Translations under genes and position numbers: made by a program
Assembly: GCF_039555535.1 (NCBI RefSeq)
Contig: NZ_CP154630.1
Location: 3,423,001-3,487,000 of the forward strand
Reading direction: 5' to 3'
Source: Stenotrophomonas maltophilia
GTDB taxonomy: Bacteria; Pseudomonadota; Gammaproteobacteria; Xanthomonadales; Xanthomonadaceae
DNA: 64,000 nt
Shown here: positions 26,364 to 34,219 of the stretch, piece by piece
Numbering within the stretch: the stretch's first letter is position 1
Layout of the letters: each line of letters opens with the position of its first letter
The notes under the pieces: model-generated
The model's database searches: none
What the model saw: the letters and a program-made list of their open reading frames with translations, nothing else
Told to the model about the DNA's origin: nothing

Positions 26364-27566
26364 ATGAGCCTGTTCGCGCGCGAGCTGCCGCCCACCGCCG
26401 GCCTGCCCATGCAGGCCAGCGACTTCCTCCCCGGCGGTGGCGACCTTCGCGCGATCCTGGCCAGCCAGCTCGGCACACCGCCGCTGCAGTTGACCTGTTC
26501 CGGCACGCACGCGCTGCTGATCGCCCTGCGCACGCTGCGCAAGCGCGCACCCAAGCGCGACACCGTGATCCTGCCGGCCTATACCTGCCCGCTGGTGCCG
26601 ATCGCGGTTCACAGCCTGGGCCTGCGCGTGCAGCTGTGCGACACCCGCCCCGGCCACTTCGATTTCGATCCTGGCCAGCTCAGCCGCCTGGCCGATGCAC
26701 GCACGCTGGCGATCCTGCCCACCCACCTGGGCGGGCGCATCGCCGATGTCGAGCTGGCCTGCGAGGTTGCACGCGGCGCTGGCGCGTGGGTGATCGAAGA
26801 TGCCGCGCAGGCGCTCGGTGCACGCGTCGGCAACACCAGTGTCGGCTTGCGCGGTGATATCGGATTCTTCAGCATGGCCGCCGGCAAGGGCCTGAGCCTG
26901 CACGAAGGCGGCCTGCTGGTCAGCCGCGATGACGAGCTGCGTGCCGCGCTGGCCGCACATGCCGCCGAACAGGTGCATTCCAGCCTGCGCTGGGAACTGC
27001 TGCGCAGCGTGCAGCTGCTCGGCCTGGCCGCCTGCTATCGGCCATCGCTCCTATCGATGGTGTATGGAAATCCACTGCGCAGTGCGCTGCAGCGTGGCGA
27101 CCTGGAAGAAGCGGTCGGTGACATTTTCCCGCTGGAGATTCCGCAGCACCGGGTCAGCCAGTGGCGGCAGAACATCGGAGCCCATGCCGCGCGGCGGTTG
27201 CCTGCATTCCTGCAGGCAGGTCGCCTGCGTGCATTGCAACTGCGCGTGCAGCTGGCACAGCTGCCGGCGGTGGAAGTGGTCGATGGGCTGGCCGGTACCG
27301 GCGGAACCTGGCCGATGCTGATGCTGCTGCTGCCCAGCCAGCGGGCCCGCGATGCCGTACTGGAAGACCTGTGGCCACGCGGACTCGGCGCCAGCCGCAT
27401 GTTCATCCATGCCCTGCCCGACTACGCGTACCTGCGCGGCATCGTGCCGGCCGCCGAAGTGCCCAACGCACGCGACTTCGCCGCACGCATGCTGACCCTT
27501 GGCAACAGCGCCTGGCAGACCCGTGAAGAGACGTCCGAAATACTGCAGGTCCTGGCCCGCGCCTGA
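26364..27566 (+). CDS. DegT/DnrJ/EryC1/StrS-family aminotransferase
   Basis: 400 residues. The PLP-enzyme features are SGTHALLIALRTL (cofactor phosphate loop), DTVILPAYTCPLVPIAV, EDAAQALGARVG (Asp that holds the pyridine N) and the internal lysine K175 in FSMAAGKGLSLHEGG. It lacks the usual sugar-aminotransferase HKN spacing, so a nucleotide-sugar substrate is not certain. ATG 26364 lies 11 bases after the transporter pair, so co-transcription is expected. Family members transfer amino groups from glutamate to keto-sugars or cyclitols. Confidence 0.82.
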   Translation: MSLFARELPPTAGLPMQASDFLPGGGDLRAILASQLGTPPLQLTCSGTHALLIALRTLRKRAPKRDTVILPAYTCPLVPIAVHSLGLRVQLCDTRPGHFDFDPGQLSRLADARTLAILPTHLGGRIADVELACEVARGAGAWVIEDAAQALGARVGNTSVGLRGDIGFFSMAAGKGLSLHEGGLLVSRDDELRAALAAHAAEQVHSSLRWELLRSVQLLGLAACYRPSLLSMVYGNPLRSALQRGDLEEAVGDIFPLEIPQHRVSQWRQNIGAHAARRLPAFLQAGRLRALQLRVQLAQLPAVEVVDGLAGTGGTWPMLMLLLPSQRARDAVLEDLWPRGLGASRMFIHALPDYAYLRGIVPAAEVPNARDFAARMLTLGNSAWQTREETSEILQVLARA

Positions 27567-27632
27567 CCCGCACGTGCATGCGTGGCCTGCGCTCCGCGCA
27601 TTCATCCATGCACCTTCCTGAACGTTTTCCCA

Positions 27633-27734
27633 GTCCGTCGATGAAGCCTTTCAACAGGAAAGGAACGAGAAAGGCGGCCTGCCTACATTGAGTCTGCCCC
27701 GGCATCGTGCCGGTCGCTTCTTTCATCGACGGAC
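27633..27734 (+). ncRNA. Candidate structured 5' leader (long-range 13-bp stem with two inner hairpins)
   Basis: GTCCGTCGATGAA (27633-27645) and TTCATCGACGGAC (27722-27734) are perfect 13-bp inverted repeats. Inside them GCCTTTC (27646-27652) pairs with GAAAGGC (27669-27675), directly stacked on the outer stem, and CCGGCA-TCG-TGCCGG (27700-27714) forms a second hairpin. Together they make a three-way junction. The right arm ends six bases before the HAD gene ATG (27741) and contains the only plausible ribosome-binding bases, so folding could block translation. It could be a riboswitch-like leader or an operator; no known class was recognised. Confidence 0.5.
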
Positions 27735-27740
27735 CTGCCC

Positions 27741-28457
27741 ATGCACTGGAGCATCCTGTGTGACTTCGACGGCACCATCAGCCTCGAAGATGTCATCGAC
27801 TCGCTGCTGGAGAAGTACGGCCAGCCGGGCTGGCAGGCGCTGGAAGACCAGTGGAAGGCCGGAAAGATCGGTTCGCGCGAATGCATGCAGGGCCAGGTGC
27901 GGCTGCTGAAGCTGGACCCGGCCACGCTTGATGCGCACCTGGACCAGGTGCAGATCGACCCGGGCTTCGTCGCCTTCGTCGCCCGCGCCGAGCAGCTGGG
28001 CCTGCCGCTGCGCATCGTCAGCGACGGCCTGGACTATGCGATCCACCGCATCCTCGCCAACCATGGCCTGTCGCGGCTGCCGGTGGTGGCCAACCACCTG
28101 CGCTGGTGCGAAGACCACTGGGAACTGGAATCACCCTACCAGGCCGAGGGCTGCCGCAGCGGCACCTGCAAGTGCACCTGCGCCGCGCAGGCACGTGCCA
28201 ACGAAGCACCGCGCGTGCTGATGATCGGCGACGGCAGCTCGGATTTCTGCGTGTCCGAAGAAGCCGACTTCGTGTTCGCCAAGCGCCGCCTGATCACCCA
28301 TTGCACGAATGCCGGCATCGAGCATGCCGCCATCGACACCTTCCACGATGCAATCGCGCTGTTGCCGCGCCTGCTCGATGGCAGCCTGCTGCAGCCACGT
28401 CGCATCGACGCCAGCCCGCAGCCCGACGTACTGCCCCTGCTGCTGGCCACCGCCTGA
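27741..28457 (+). CDS. HAD-IB phosphatase (MtnX-like)
   Basis: 238 residues. Motif I is CDFDGTI with nucleophile D8 and acid D10, followed by a small cap, motif II RIVSDGLD, a Cys-rich insert (CRSGTCKCTCAAQA) and motif III with IGDGSSDFCVSEEADFVFAKRRL. This is the pattern of MtnX (2-hydroxy-3-keto-5-methylthiopentenyl-1-phosphate phosphatase) and phosphoserine-phosphatase-like enzymes. No other methionine-salvage genes are near, so a different phosphorylated intermediate is likely. It is preceded by a structured leader, unlike its neighbours. Confidence 0.85.
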   Translation: MHWSILCDFDGTISLEDVIDSLLEKYGQPGWQALEDQWKAGKIGSRECMQGQVRLLKLDPATLDAHLDQVQIDPGFVAFVARAEQLGLPLRIVSDGLDYAIHRILANHGLSRLPVVANHLRWCEDHWELESPYQAEGCRSGTCKCTCAAQARANEAPRVLMIGDGSSDFCVSEEADFVFAKRRLITHCTNAGIEHAAIDTFHDAIALLPRLLDGSLLQPRRIDASPQPDVLPLLLATA

Positions 28458-28522
28458 GCACTCCCTTCCAGCCACGCTCCCCCGTTGCCCCCTTTCGAAC
28501 GTCCTTCACGGAACCGAACTGC

Positions 28523-29923
28523 ATGAACATTTTTGACAAGAACGCCGACGCCGCTGCCTCCGACGCGCAGCTGCTGGCCGACGAAGCCCGCTACAGCTCC
28601 TTCGGCGACACCGTCCACTACGTCGACCCGCCGAAGATCTTCCAGCGTGGCGAAGGCAGCTATATGTTCGACGGTGCGGGCGTGCCCTACCTCGACCTGC
28701 AGATGTGGTACTCGGCCTGCAACTTCGGCTACAGCAACAAGCGCCTGAACGACGCGCTGAAGGACCAGATCGACACCCTGCCGCAGGTCGCCAGCCAGTA
28801 CCTGCACCCGACCCGCGTGCAGCTGGCCAAGACCATTGCCGTGGACATGCACGAGAAGTTCGGCCTCGATGGCCGCGTGCACTTCAACGTCGGCGGTGCA
28901 CAGGCCATCGAGGATTCGCTGAAGATCGTGCGCAACGCGCGCGGCGGAAAGAGCCTGATGTTCGCCTTCGAAGGCGGCTACCACGGCCGTACCCTGGGTG
29001 CCTCGTCGATCACCTCCAGCTACCGCTACCGCCGCCGCTACGGTCACTTCGGCGAGCGCGCGATGTTCATCCCGTTCCCGTATCCCTTCCGCCGCCCGAA
29101 GGGCATGACCCCGGACGAGTACTCCGACCACTGCGTGTGGCAGTTCGAGCGCCTGTTCGAAAGCGAGTACAACGGCGTGTGGGATCCCAAGGTCGGCCAG
29201 GCCGAGTACGCCGCGTTCTACGTCGAGCCGATCCAGGGTACCGGCGGCTACGTCATCCCGCCGCGCAACTTCTTCACCGGCCTCAAGCGCGTGCTGGACA
29301 AGTACGGCATCCTGATGGTGGTCGATGAAATCCAGATGGGCTTCTGGCGCACCGGCAAGCTGTGGTCGATCGAGCACTTCGGCGTGACCCCGGACGTGCT
29401 GGTGTTCGGCAAGGCGCTGACCAACGGCCTGAACCCGCTGTCGGGCCTGTGGGCACGCGAAGAGCTGATCAACCCGACCGTATTCCCGCCGGGCTCCACC
29501 CATTCCACCTTCAACTCCAACCCGCTGGGCACCCGCCTGGGCCTGGAAGTGCTGAAGCTGGGCAAGGAAATGGATTACGAGCGCACCGTGCCGGAAAAGG
29601 GCGCGTACTTCCTCGACGGCCTGCGTGGCCTGCAGAAGCGTCACCCGGAAATCGGCGACGTCGACGGCCTGGGCCTGGCCCTGCGCGCGGAAATCTGCCA
29701 GGCCGACGGCTACACGCCGAACAAGGAACTGCTGGACCGCATGGTCGACATCGGCCTGGCCGGCGACCTGCTGCATGACGGCAAGCGCATGGGCCTCGTG
29801 CTCGACGTGGGTGGCTGGTACAAGAACGTGATCACCTTCGCGCCGTCGCTGGACATCAGCTACGAAGAGATCGACCTGGCGATCACCCTGCTCGACCAGG
29901 CGCTGACCAAGGCCAAGGGCTGA
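28523..29923 (+). CDS. Class III (omega) aminotransferase
   Basis: 466 residues from ATG 28523. Class III features are YLDLQMWYSACNFGYSN, GGAQAIEDSLKIVR, EGGYHGRTLGASSIT, EPIQGTGGYVIPP, VVDEIQMGFWRTG and the PLP lysine K297 in VFGKALTNG. It is longer than most at the N-terminus and has no domain fusion. Relatives act on omega-amino groups of ornithine, diaminobutyrate, putrescine or beta-alanine. Placed between an HAD phosphatase and an arginase-fold enzyme, a polyamine- or diamino-type substrate is plausible but not shown. It lies 65 bases after the HAD gene. Confidence 0.88.
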   Translation: MNIFDKNADAAASDAQLLADEARYSSFGDTVHYVDPPKIFQRGEGSYMFDGAGVPYLDLQMWYSACNFGYSNKRLNDALKDQIDTLPQVASQYLHPTRVQLAKTIAVDMHEKFGLDGRVHFNVGGAQAIEDSLKIVRNARGGKSLMFAFEGGYHGRTLGASSITSSYRYRRRYGHFGERAMFIPFPYPFRRPKGMTPDEYSDHCVWQFERLFESEYNGVWDPKVGQAEYAAFYVEPIQGTGGYVIPPRNFFTGLKRVLDKYGILMVVDEIQMGFWRTGKLWSIEHFGVTPDVLVFGKALTNGLNPLSGLWAREELINPTVFPPGSTHSTFNSNPLGTRLGLEVLKLGKEMDYERTVPEKGAYFLDGLRGLQKRHPEIGDVDGLGLALRAEICQADGYTPNKELLDRMVDIGLAGDLLHDGKRMGLVLDVGGWYKNVITFAPSLDISYEEIDLAITLLDQALTKAKG

Positions 29924-29952
29924 GGCCGGATGCGCTGCCGGTTCCCGTGCCG

Positions 29953-31017
29953 ATGGAAATGACGTCACGTGCGTCCAGCACCGCGCTGGAACCGGCCGCG
30001 CTGCTGGAGGGCTTCCTGGCCCACCCGCCGCTCGGATTCGAGGCAGGCCGCCTTCCCAGCGGCCTGCCGACCTTCCGTGCACCGCTCGACCTGACCACCA
30101 CGATGGACGACGCGCTGCGCAGCAAGCTGCTCGGCCTGCCGCTGTCGCGCCTGTGGCGGCCGTGGATCACCTGGAAGACCCGCTTCGTCGGTGCCACCAG
30201 CACCGAGTACACCCCGCTGCCGGCACACGTCGCGCCGGAGGCGCTGGCCGAGGACGTGACGCGTCACGCGATCGGCGATACCCGGCTGCTGGTGGTCAAG
30301 GACCTGGCCATCGATTCACCGCTGCTGGACGACGCGGCCAATGCGCACAGCGCCGCCTTCCTGCAGGCATTGCTGGCACGCGGCTTCGTTGAACTGGAAG
30401 GCATGCCGCTGGCCTGGGTGGCGATCGATTTCGATTCGATCGACGGCTATCTCGGCCGCCTGTCGTCCTCGCGCCGCAAGAACATCCGGCGCAAGCTGCG
30501 CTCGCGCGACGACCTGCAGATCGACTGCATCGCCACCGGTGATCCGGCCCTGGCCGACCCACGGCTGCAGGCCGAACTGCATGCGCTGTACCTGGGCGTG
30601 TATGCGCAGAGCGCGGTGCACTTCGACCAGCTCGACCTGCCCTACCTGCAGCACCTGCTGGCCGACAGCCAGGGGCAGGGCCGGATGTTCCTGTACCGCC
30701 ACGAGGGCCAGCTGATCGGCTGGAACCTGTGCTACGTGCATGCCGGCAAGCTGGTGGACAAGTACATCGGCCTGGCGTACCCGCAGTCGCGCGAGCACAA
30801 CCTGTACGCGGTCAGCTGGATGCACAACCTCGAGTACGCCCTGCAGCACAGCCTGAGCCACTACGTGGCCGGCTGGACCGACTCGCGGATCAAGGCCGAG
30901 CTGGGGGCCAGCTTCACCTCCACCCGGCACGCGATCCACGCCCGCTCACCGCTGCTGCGCGCCGCATTGCGCAGGCTGGCCCCGCATCTGCAGGGCGAAC
31001 CTGATGGAGGCGGTTGA
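29953..31017 (+). CDS. GNAT-fold acyl/aminoacyl transferase (FemAB-like, Acetyltransf_6 type)
   Basis: 354 residues from ATG 29953 (an ATG two codons later or a GTG two codons before are alternatives). The C-terminal half has the FemAB/Acetyltransf_6 layout: YLGRLSSSRRKNIRRKLRS (basic helix), FDQLDLPYLQHLLADSQGQ, MFLYRHEGQLIGWNLCYVHAGKLVDKYIGLAYP and an ending on MHNLEYALQHSLSHYVAG. The N-terminal half is of unknown type. Such proteins attach acyl or amino-acid groups to amines. It ends three bases before the arginase-like gene. Confidence 0.75.
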   Translation: MEMTSRASSTALEPAALLEGFLAHPPLGFEAGRLPSGLPTFRAPLDLTTTMDDALRSKLLGLPLSRLWRPWITWKTRFVGATSTEYTPLPAHVAPEALAEDVTRHAIGDTRLLVVKDLAIDSPLLDDAANAHSAAFLQALLARGFVELEGMPLAWVAIDFDSIDGYLGRLSSSRRKNIRRKLRSRDDLQIDCIATGDPALADPRLQAELHALYLGVYAQSAVHFDQLDLPYLQHLLADSQGQGRMFLYRHEGQLIGWNLCYVHAGKLVDKYIGLAYPQSREHNLYAVSWMHNLEYALQHSLSHYVAGWTDSRIKAELGASFTSTRHAIHARSPLLRAALRRLAPHLQGEPDGGG

Positions 31018-31020
31018 GCG

Positions 31021-31905
31021 ATGCCGTTGCGTTCCCCGCTGATCCTCAACCTGGACGGTGGCGTGCTGCCACTGGCCCAGGCGCAGACCCTGGCGCTGCC
31101 GCAGTGGCACGACCCGCTGCGATTTGCCTGCAGCAACGGCACCCTGGATCGCTTCAGCACCGAGGTGCTTGCGCCGCTGCCGGCCCAGCTCGGCACAGTG
31201 ATGCTCGGCAGTGGTGACTTCCATCACCTCAGCCTGCCGCTGCTGCGTCGCATGCGTGCACAGACGCCGTTCCAGCTGGTGGTGCTGGACAACCATCCGG
31301 ACAACATGCGGTTTCCGTTCGGCATGCACTGCGGTTCGTGGGTGAACGCCGCCAGCAAGCTGCCGCAGATCTCGCACATCCATGTGCTCGGCATCACCTC
31401 CAGCGACATCGGCCTCTGCCATGCCTGGGAGAACCACTGGCGCCCGCTGATGGGCGGTCGCCTGACCTACTGGTGCATGGACGTGGGTGTGGGCTGGGGC
31501 CATCGCCTCGGCATGGGCCATGCGTTCCGCCGCTTCGAGCACCCCGAAGCGCTGGTGGCTGCGTTCGCTGCCGAACAGGCCAAGTCGCCACAACCCACCT
31601 ACCTGTCGATCGACAAGGACGTGTTCGCCGAGGACGTCGCGCGCAGCAACTGGGACCAGGGCCGTTTCCAGCTGGAGGACGCGCTGGTGGTGATCGAGGC
31701 ACTGCGCGCCGGCGGCCTGGTTGGCAGTGACATTACCGGCGAAGTCTCGCTGGCCAACTACCAGAGCCGCTTCAAGCGCTGGCTGTCGTCGCTGGATGGC
31801 CAGCCGGACATCAGCGCCGACGATCTTCCCGCCTGGCAGGCGCGTCACCAGCAGGTGAACCGCGAACTGCTGGCCGCGATGGCTTCGGTCCCGATGGCCT
31901 GCTGA
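31021..31905 (+). CDS. Arginase/ureohydrolase-fold hydrolase
   Basis: 294 residues. The metal-binding motifs of the ureohydrolase fold can be read in order: GDFHH (residues 65-69, for GGDHS), DNHPDN (90-95, for DAHxD), HCGSW (103-107), SIDKDVFAED (196-205, for SxDxDxxDP) and DITGE (237-241, distal Glu). The set is intact but variant, so it is not ordinary arginase or agmatinase; guanidino- or formimino-type substrates, or deacetylation, are possible. It is the last gene of the co-directional cluster, followed by palindromic repeats. Confidence 0.8.
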   Translation: MPLRSPLILNLDGGVLPLAQAQTLALPQWHDPLRFACSNGTLDRFSTEVLAPLPAQLGTVMLGSGDFHHLSLPLLRRMRAQTPFQLVVLDNHPDNMRFPFGMHCGSWVNAASKLPQISHIHVLGITSSDIGLCHAWENHWRPLMGGRLTYWCMDVGVGWGHRLGMGHAFRRFEHPEALVAAFAAEQAKSPQPTYLSIDKDVFAEDVARSNWDQGRFQLEDALVVIEALRAGGLVGSDITGEVSLANYQSRFKRWLSSLDGQPDISADDLPAWQARHQQVNRELLAAMASVPMAC

Positions 31906-31950
31906 CCGCTGGCCGGCAATGCCAACCAAGGTTGGCAACTACCAGAGCCG

Positions 31951-32048
31951 GTAGAGCCGAGCCCACGCTCGGCTGGCGCCTTCTGTAGAGTCGAGCCATG
32001 CTCCACTGAGGGGACCGCGAGCAGCAGCCGAGCATGGCTCGGCTCTAC
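31951..32048. repeat. Triple SMAG-like repeat cluster
   Basis: Three units: GTAGAGCCGAGCCCACGCTC at 31951, GTAGAGTCGAGCCATGCTCC at 31985, and an inverted copy GCATGGCTCGGCTCTAC ending at 32048. Each is a GTAG-headed hairpin. The second and third pair with each other. They follow the arginase-like gene and probably separate its transcript from the VOC gene. Confidence 0.85.
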
Positions 32049-32076
32049 ACTGGGTTCCCACCTCGGAGCCGCCGCC

Positions 32077-32436
32077 ATGCCCCAGACCGTCATCCCGCAG
32101 CTGCGCATGCGCCACGCCGACACCACCCTGCCGTTCTACGTGCAGGGGCTGGGCTTCGTGGTCGACTGGGAACACCGCTTCGAGCCCGGCTTCCCGCTGT
32201 TCGCCCAGCTCACCCGCGATGGCCAGACGATCTTCCTCACCGAACACAGCGGCGACTGCGAGCTGGGCGGCGCGGTGTACTTCATCGTCGAGGATCTCGA
32301 CGCCCTGTACCGCGCCTTCAGCGCGGCCGGCGTGCCGATCGAACAGCCGCCGCACGACACCGAGTGGGGCAGCCGCGAGATGCTGCTGCGCGACCCTGAC
32401 GGCAACCGGCTGCGCTTCGCCACCCACGTGGACTGA
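32077..32436 (+). CDS. VOC/glyoxalase-superfamily protein (bleomycin-resistance type)
   Basis: 119 residues. Two babab modules of the VOC fold are visible: QLRMRHADTTLPFYVQGLGFVVDWEH and YFIVEDLDALYRAFSAAGVP...REMLLRDPDGNRLRFA. It resembles bleomycin-binding and glyoxalase-related proteins. Ligand-binding or metal-dependent activity cannot be told from sequence; there is no signal peptide. Confidence 0.82.
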   Translation: MPQTVIPQLRMRHADTTLPFYVQGLGFVVDWEHRFEPGFPLFAQLTRDGQTIFLTEHSGDCELGGAVYFIVEDLDALYRAFSAAGVPIEQPPHDTEWGSREMLLRDPDGNRLRFATHVD

Positions 32437-32456
32437 ACGACGCCGGCTTGAGATGA

Positions 32457-32484
32457 ATATACGAAACATATACGCTTCGTATAT
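32457..32484. promoter_or_regulatory. Operator-like palindrome before the parD-like gene
   Basis: ATATACGAA (32457-32465) and TTCGTATAT (32476-32484) are perfect 9-bp arms. The 10-base spacer holds a further ATATACG half-site. The right arm ends 20 bases before the ParD-like ATG, the place where antitoxin-type autorepressors bind. It is an AT-rich island in GC-rich DNA. Confidence 0.65.
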
Positions 32485-32504
32485 CCGCTCCTCGAGGACC
32501 GCCC

Positions 32505-32711
32505 ATGGGCATCGTCAACATCGATGACACCCTGCACGACCAGCTGCGCCGTGCCTGCACCGTCTCCAGCCGCTCGATCAACGCCCAGGCCAACTTCTGG
32601 ATCCGGGTCGGCATGTTGTGCGAGATGAACCCCACGCTGAGCTTCCAGGACATCGTCGCCAGCGAACTGCGCGCGGCCGGGGTACAGGCGCTGGCGCCCG
32701 GGCGGGCCTGA
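32505..32711 (+). CDS. ParD-like antitoxin-family protein
   Basis: 68 residues: MGIVNIDDTLHDQLRRACTV, then SSRSINAQANFWIRVGMLCEMNPTLSF. The N-terminal strand plus two helices fit a ribbon-helix-helix DNA-binding fold of the ParD-like group. An operator-like palindrome lies just upstream. The next gene, one base later, is not a ParE toxin but a type I methionine aminopeptidase. The pairing recurs in other proteobacteria as far as I recall, and its meaning is unknown. Confidence 0.75.
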   Translation: MGIVNIDDTLHDQLRRACTVSSRSINAQANFWIRVGMLCEMNPTLSFQDIVASELRAAGVQALAPGRA

Positions 32712-32712
32712 C

Positions 32713-33501
32713 ATGGCGATGATCAAGCAGCCGCACGAGATCGCGCTGATGGCCGAATCCGGGCGCCTGCTGGCGCAGGTGTTCGCCGCGCTCGACCGGT
32801 TGCCGCTGCAGGGCCGCAGCACGATGCAGATCAACGACTTCGTCGAGCGCATGATCGTCGACGAGCTGCAGGCGCGGCCGGCCAGCAAGGGCCAGTACGG
32901 CTTCCCGTACGTGCTCAACACCTCGATCGACAACGTCATCTGCCACGGCGTGCCCAGCACCACCGACGTGCTGCGCAACGGCCAGATCGTCAACCTCGAC
33001 ATCACCCTGGAAAAGAACGGCTACATCGCTGATTCCAGTACCACCTACCTGGTCGGCGAGGTCGACTACGCCGCACGCCGGCTGGTACAGACCACCTACC
33101 AGGCGATGTGGGAAGGCATCGCCGCGGTGCGCCCCGGCGCGCGGCTGGGCGACATCGGCCACGCCATCGCCCGCCACGCGCGCAGCCACGGCTACAGCGT
33201 GGTGAAAGAATACTGCGGGCACGGCATTGGTCAGGAAATGCACGAGGAACCACAGATCCTGCATTACGGCCATCCCAACACTGGCATGGTGCTGGAAGAC
33301 GGCATGGTGTTCACCATCGAACCGATGCTCAACCAGGGCAAGCCGGCGATCCGCCAGCAGCCGGACGAGTGGCCGGTCTACACCCGCGACGGCAAGCTGT
33401 CGGCGCAGTTCGAGCACACGGTGGCGGTAACCCGCAACGGCGTGCGCGTGCTGACCCTGCGCCCTGGCGAAGCGCCTCTGTGCGCGGTGGACGCGGCCTA
33501 G
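32713..33501 (+). CDS. map: Type I methionine aminopeptidase
   Basis: 262 residues. It has the full set of metal ligands: HGVPS, DITLEKNGYIADSSTTYLVG (two Asp), GHGIGQEMHEEP (His), FTIEPMLNQG (Glu) and FEHTVAVT (Glu). It removes the initiator methionine from new proteins. It starts one base after the ParD-like gene, so expression is tied to that gene's palindrome. The usual housekeeping map sits by rpsB, so this may be a second copy with a special role, which is inference. It converges with argO and overlaps it by 4 bases. Confidence 0.93.
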   Translation: MAMIKQPHEIALMAESGRLLAQVFAALDRLPLQGRSTMQINDFVERMIVDELQARPASKGQYGFPYVLNTSIDNVICHGVPSTTDVLRNGQIVNLDITLEKNGYIADSSTTYLVGEVDYAARRLVQTTYQAMWEGIAAVRPGARLGDIGHAIARHARSHGYSVVKEYCGHGIGQEMHEEPQILHYGHPNTGMVLEDGMVFTIEPMLNQGKPAIRQQPDEWPVYTRDGKLSAQFEHTVAVTRNGVRVLTLRPGEAPLCAVDAA

Positions 33502-34112
33502 AGCGGGCGCACCAGCAACAGTGTCGCCAGGCAGAACATGAAGGCCGCCACGGCGGCATCCAGCACCCGCCAGGCACCTGGCCTGCGGAACACCGGCTGC
33601 AACAGTCGCGCGCCATAGCCCAGCGCGCAGAACCAGGCCACGCTGGCCAGGCACGCCCCGGCGCCGAAGGCCCAGCGCAGGTCACCCGGATAGCGCGTGG
33701 ACAGGCTGCCCAGCAGCACCACGGTATCCAGGTAGACGTGCGGATTGAGCAGGGTGAAGGCCAGGCAGGTCAGCAGCACCTGGCGCGCACTGCCGGCCTG
33801 CGCCTCGGCGGCGGCCAGTACGCTGCCACCGCGCCACGCGCGCAGCCCGGCCTGCACGCCATACCAGAGCAGGAACGCCGCGCCACCGAAGCGCAGCACC
33901 TGCAGCAGCAGCGGCCACTGCAGCACCAGTGCGCCCATGCCGCCCACGCCGGCCAGGATCAACGCGATATCCGCGCCGGCGCAGGCCAGCACCACCCTGC
34001 CCACATGCCGCTGCTGAAGGCCCTGGCGCAGCACGAAGGCGTTCTGCGCACCGATGGCGATGATGAGACCGGCGCCTGCGAACAGGCCGGCAGCGAAAGC
34101 GGTGATCCACAT
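33498..34112 (-). CDS. argO: LysE/ArgO-family amino-acid exporter
   Basis: 204 residues from ATG 34112 (MWITAFAAGLFAGAGLIIAI). GAQNAFVLRQGLQQRHV is the LysE/ArgO signature of the first loop, and six hydrophobic segments follow. ArgO exports arginine (and canavanine) and is activated by ArgP bound to arginine. The divergent gene is an ArgP-like LysR protein, separated by 107 bases with an AT-rich stretch (TTGTTTTTCTTTATCC) that fits the promoter. Length is typical (about 205). Confidence 0.9.
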   Translation of the reverse strand: MWITAFAAGLFAGAGLIIAIGAQNAFVLRQGLQQRHVGRVVLACAGADIALILAGVGGMGALVLQWPLLLQVLRFGGAAFLLWYGVQAGLRAWRGGSVLAAAEAQAGSARQVLLTCLAFTLLNPHVYLDTVVLLGSLSTRYPGDLRWAFGAGACLASVAWFCALGYGARLLQPVFRRPGAWRVLDAAVAAFMFCLATLLLVRPL

Positions 34113-34219
34113 CAAGAACGGGCCAGGCAGCAGGAGGATGCGCAGGGTGCGGCCGATGGCCACCTTCAGGCAATCTTGTTTTTCTTTATCCTGTACAGAA
34201 AAACTGAAGAGGCGCCGGC

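Noticed and set aside
26364..27566. Calling the DegT-family enzyme ArnB
   Set aside because: Key sugar-aminotransferase spacing differs and no other arn genes are present, although the adjacent small transporters look ArnEF-like.
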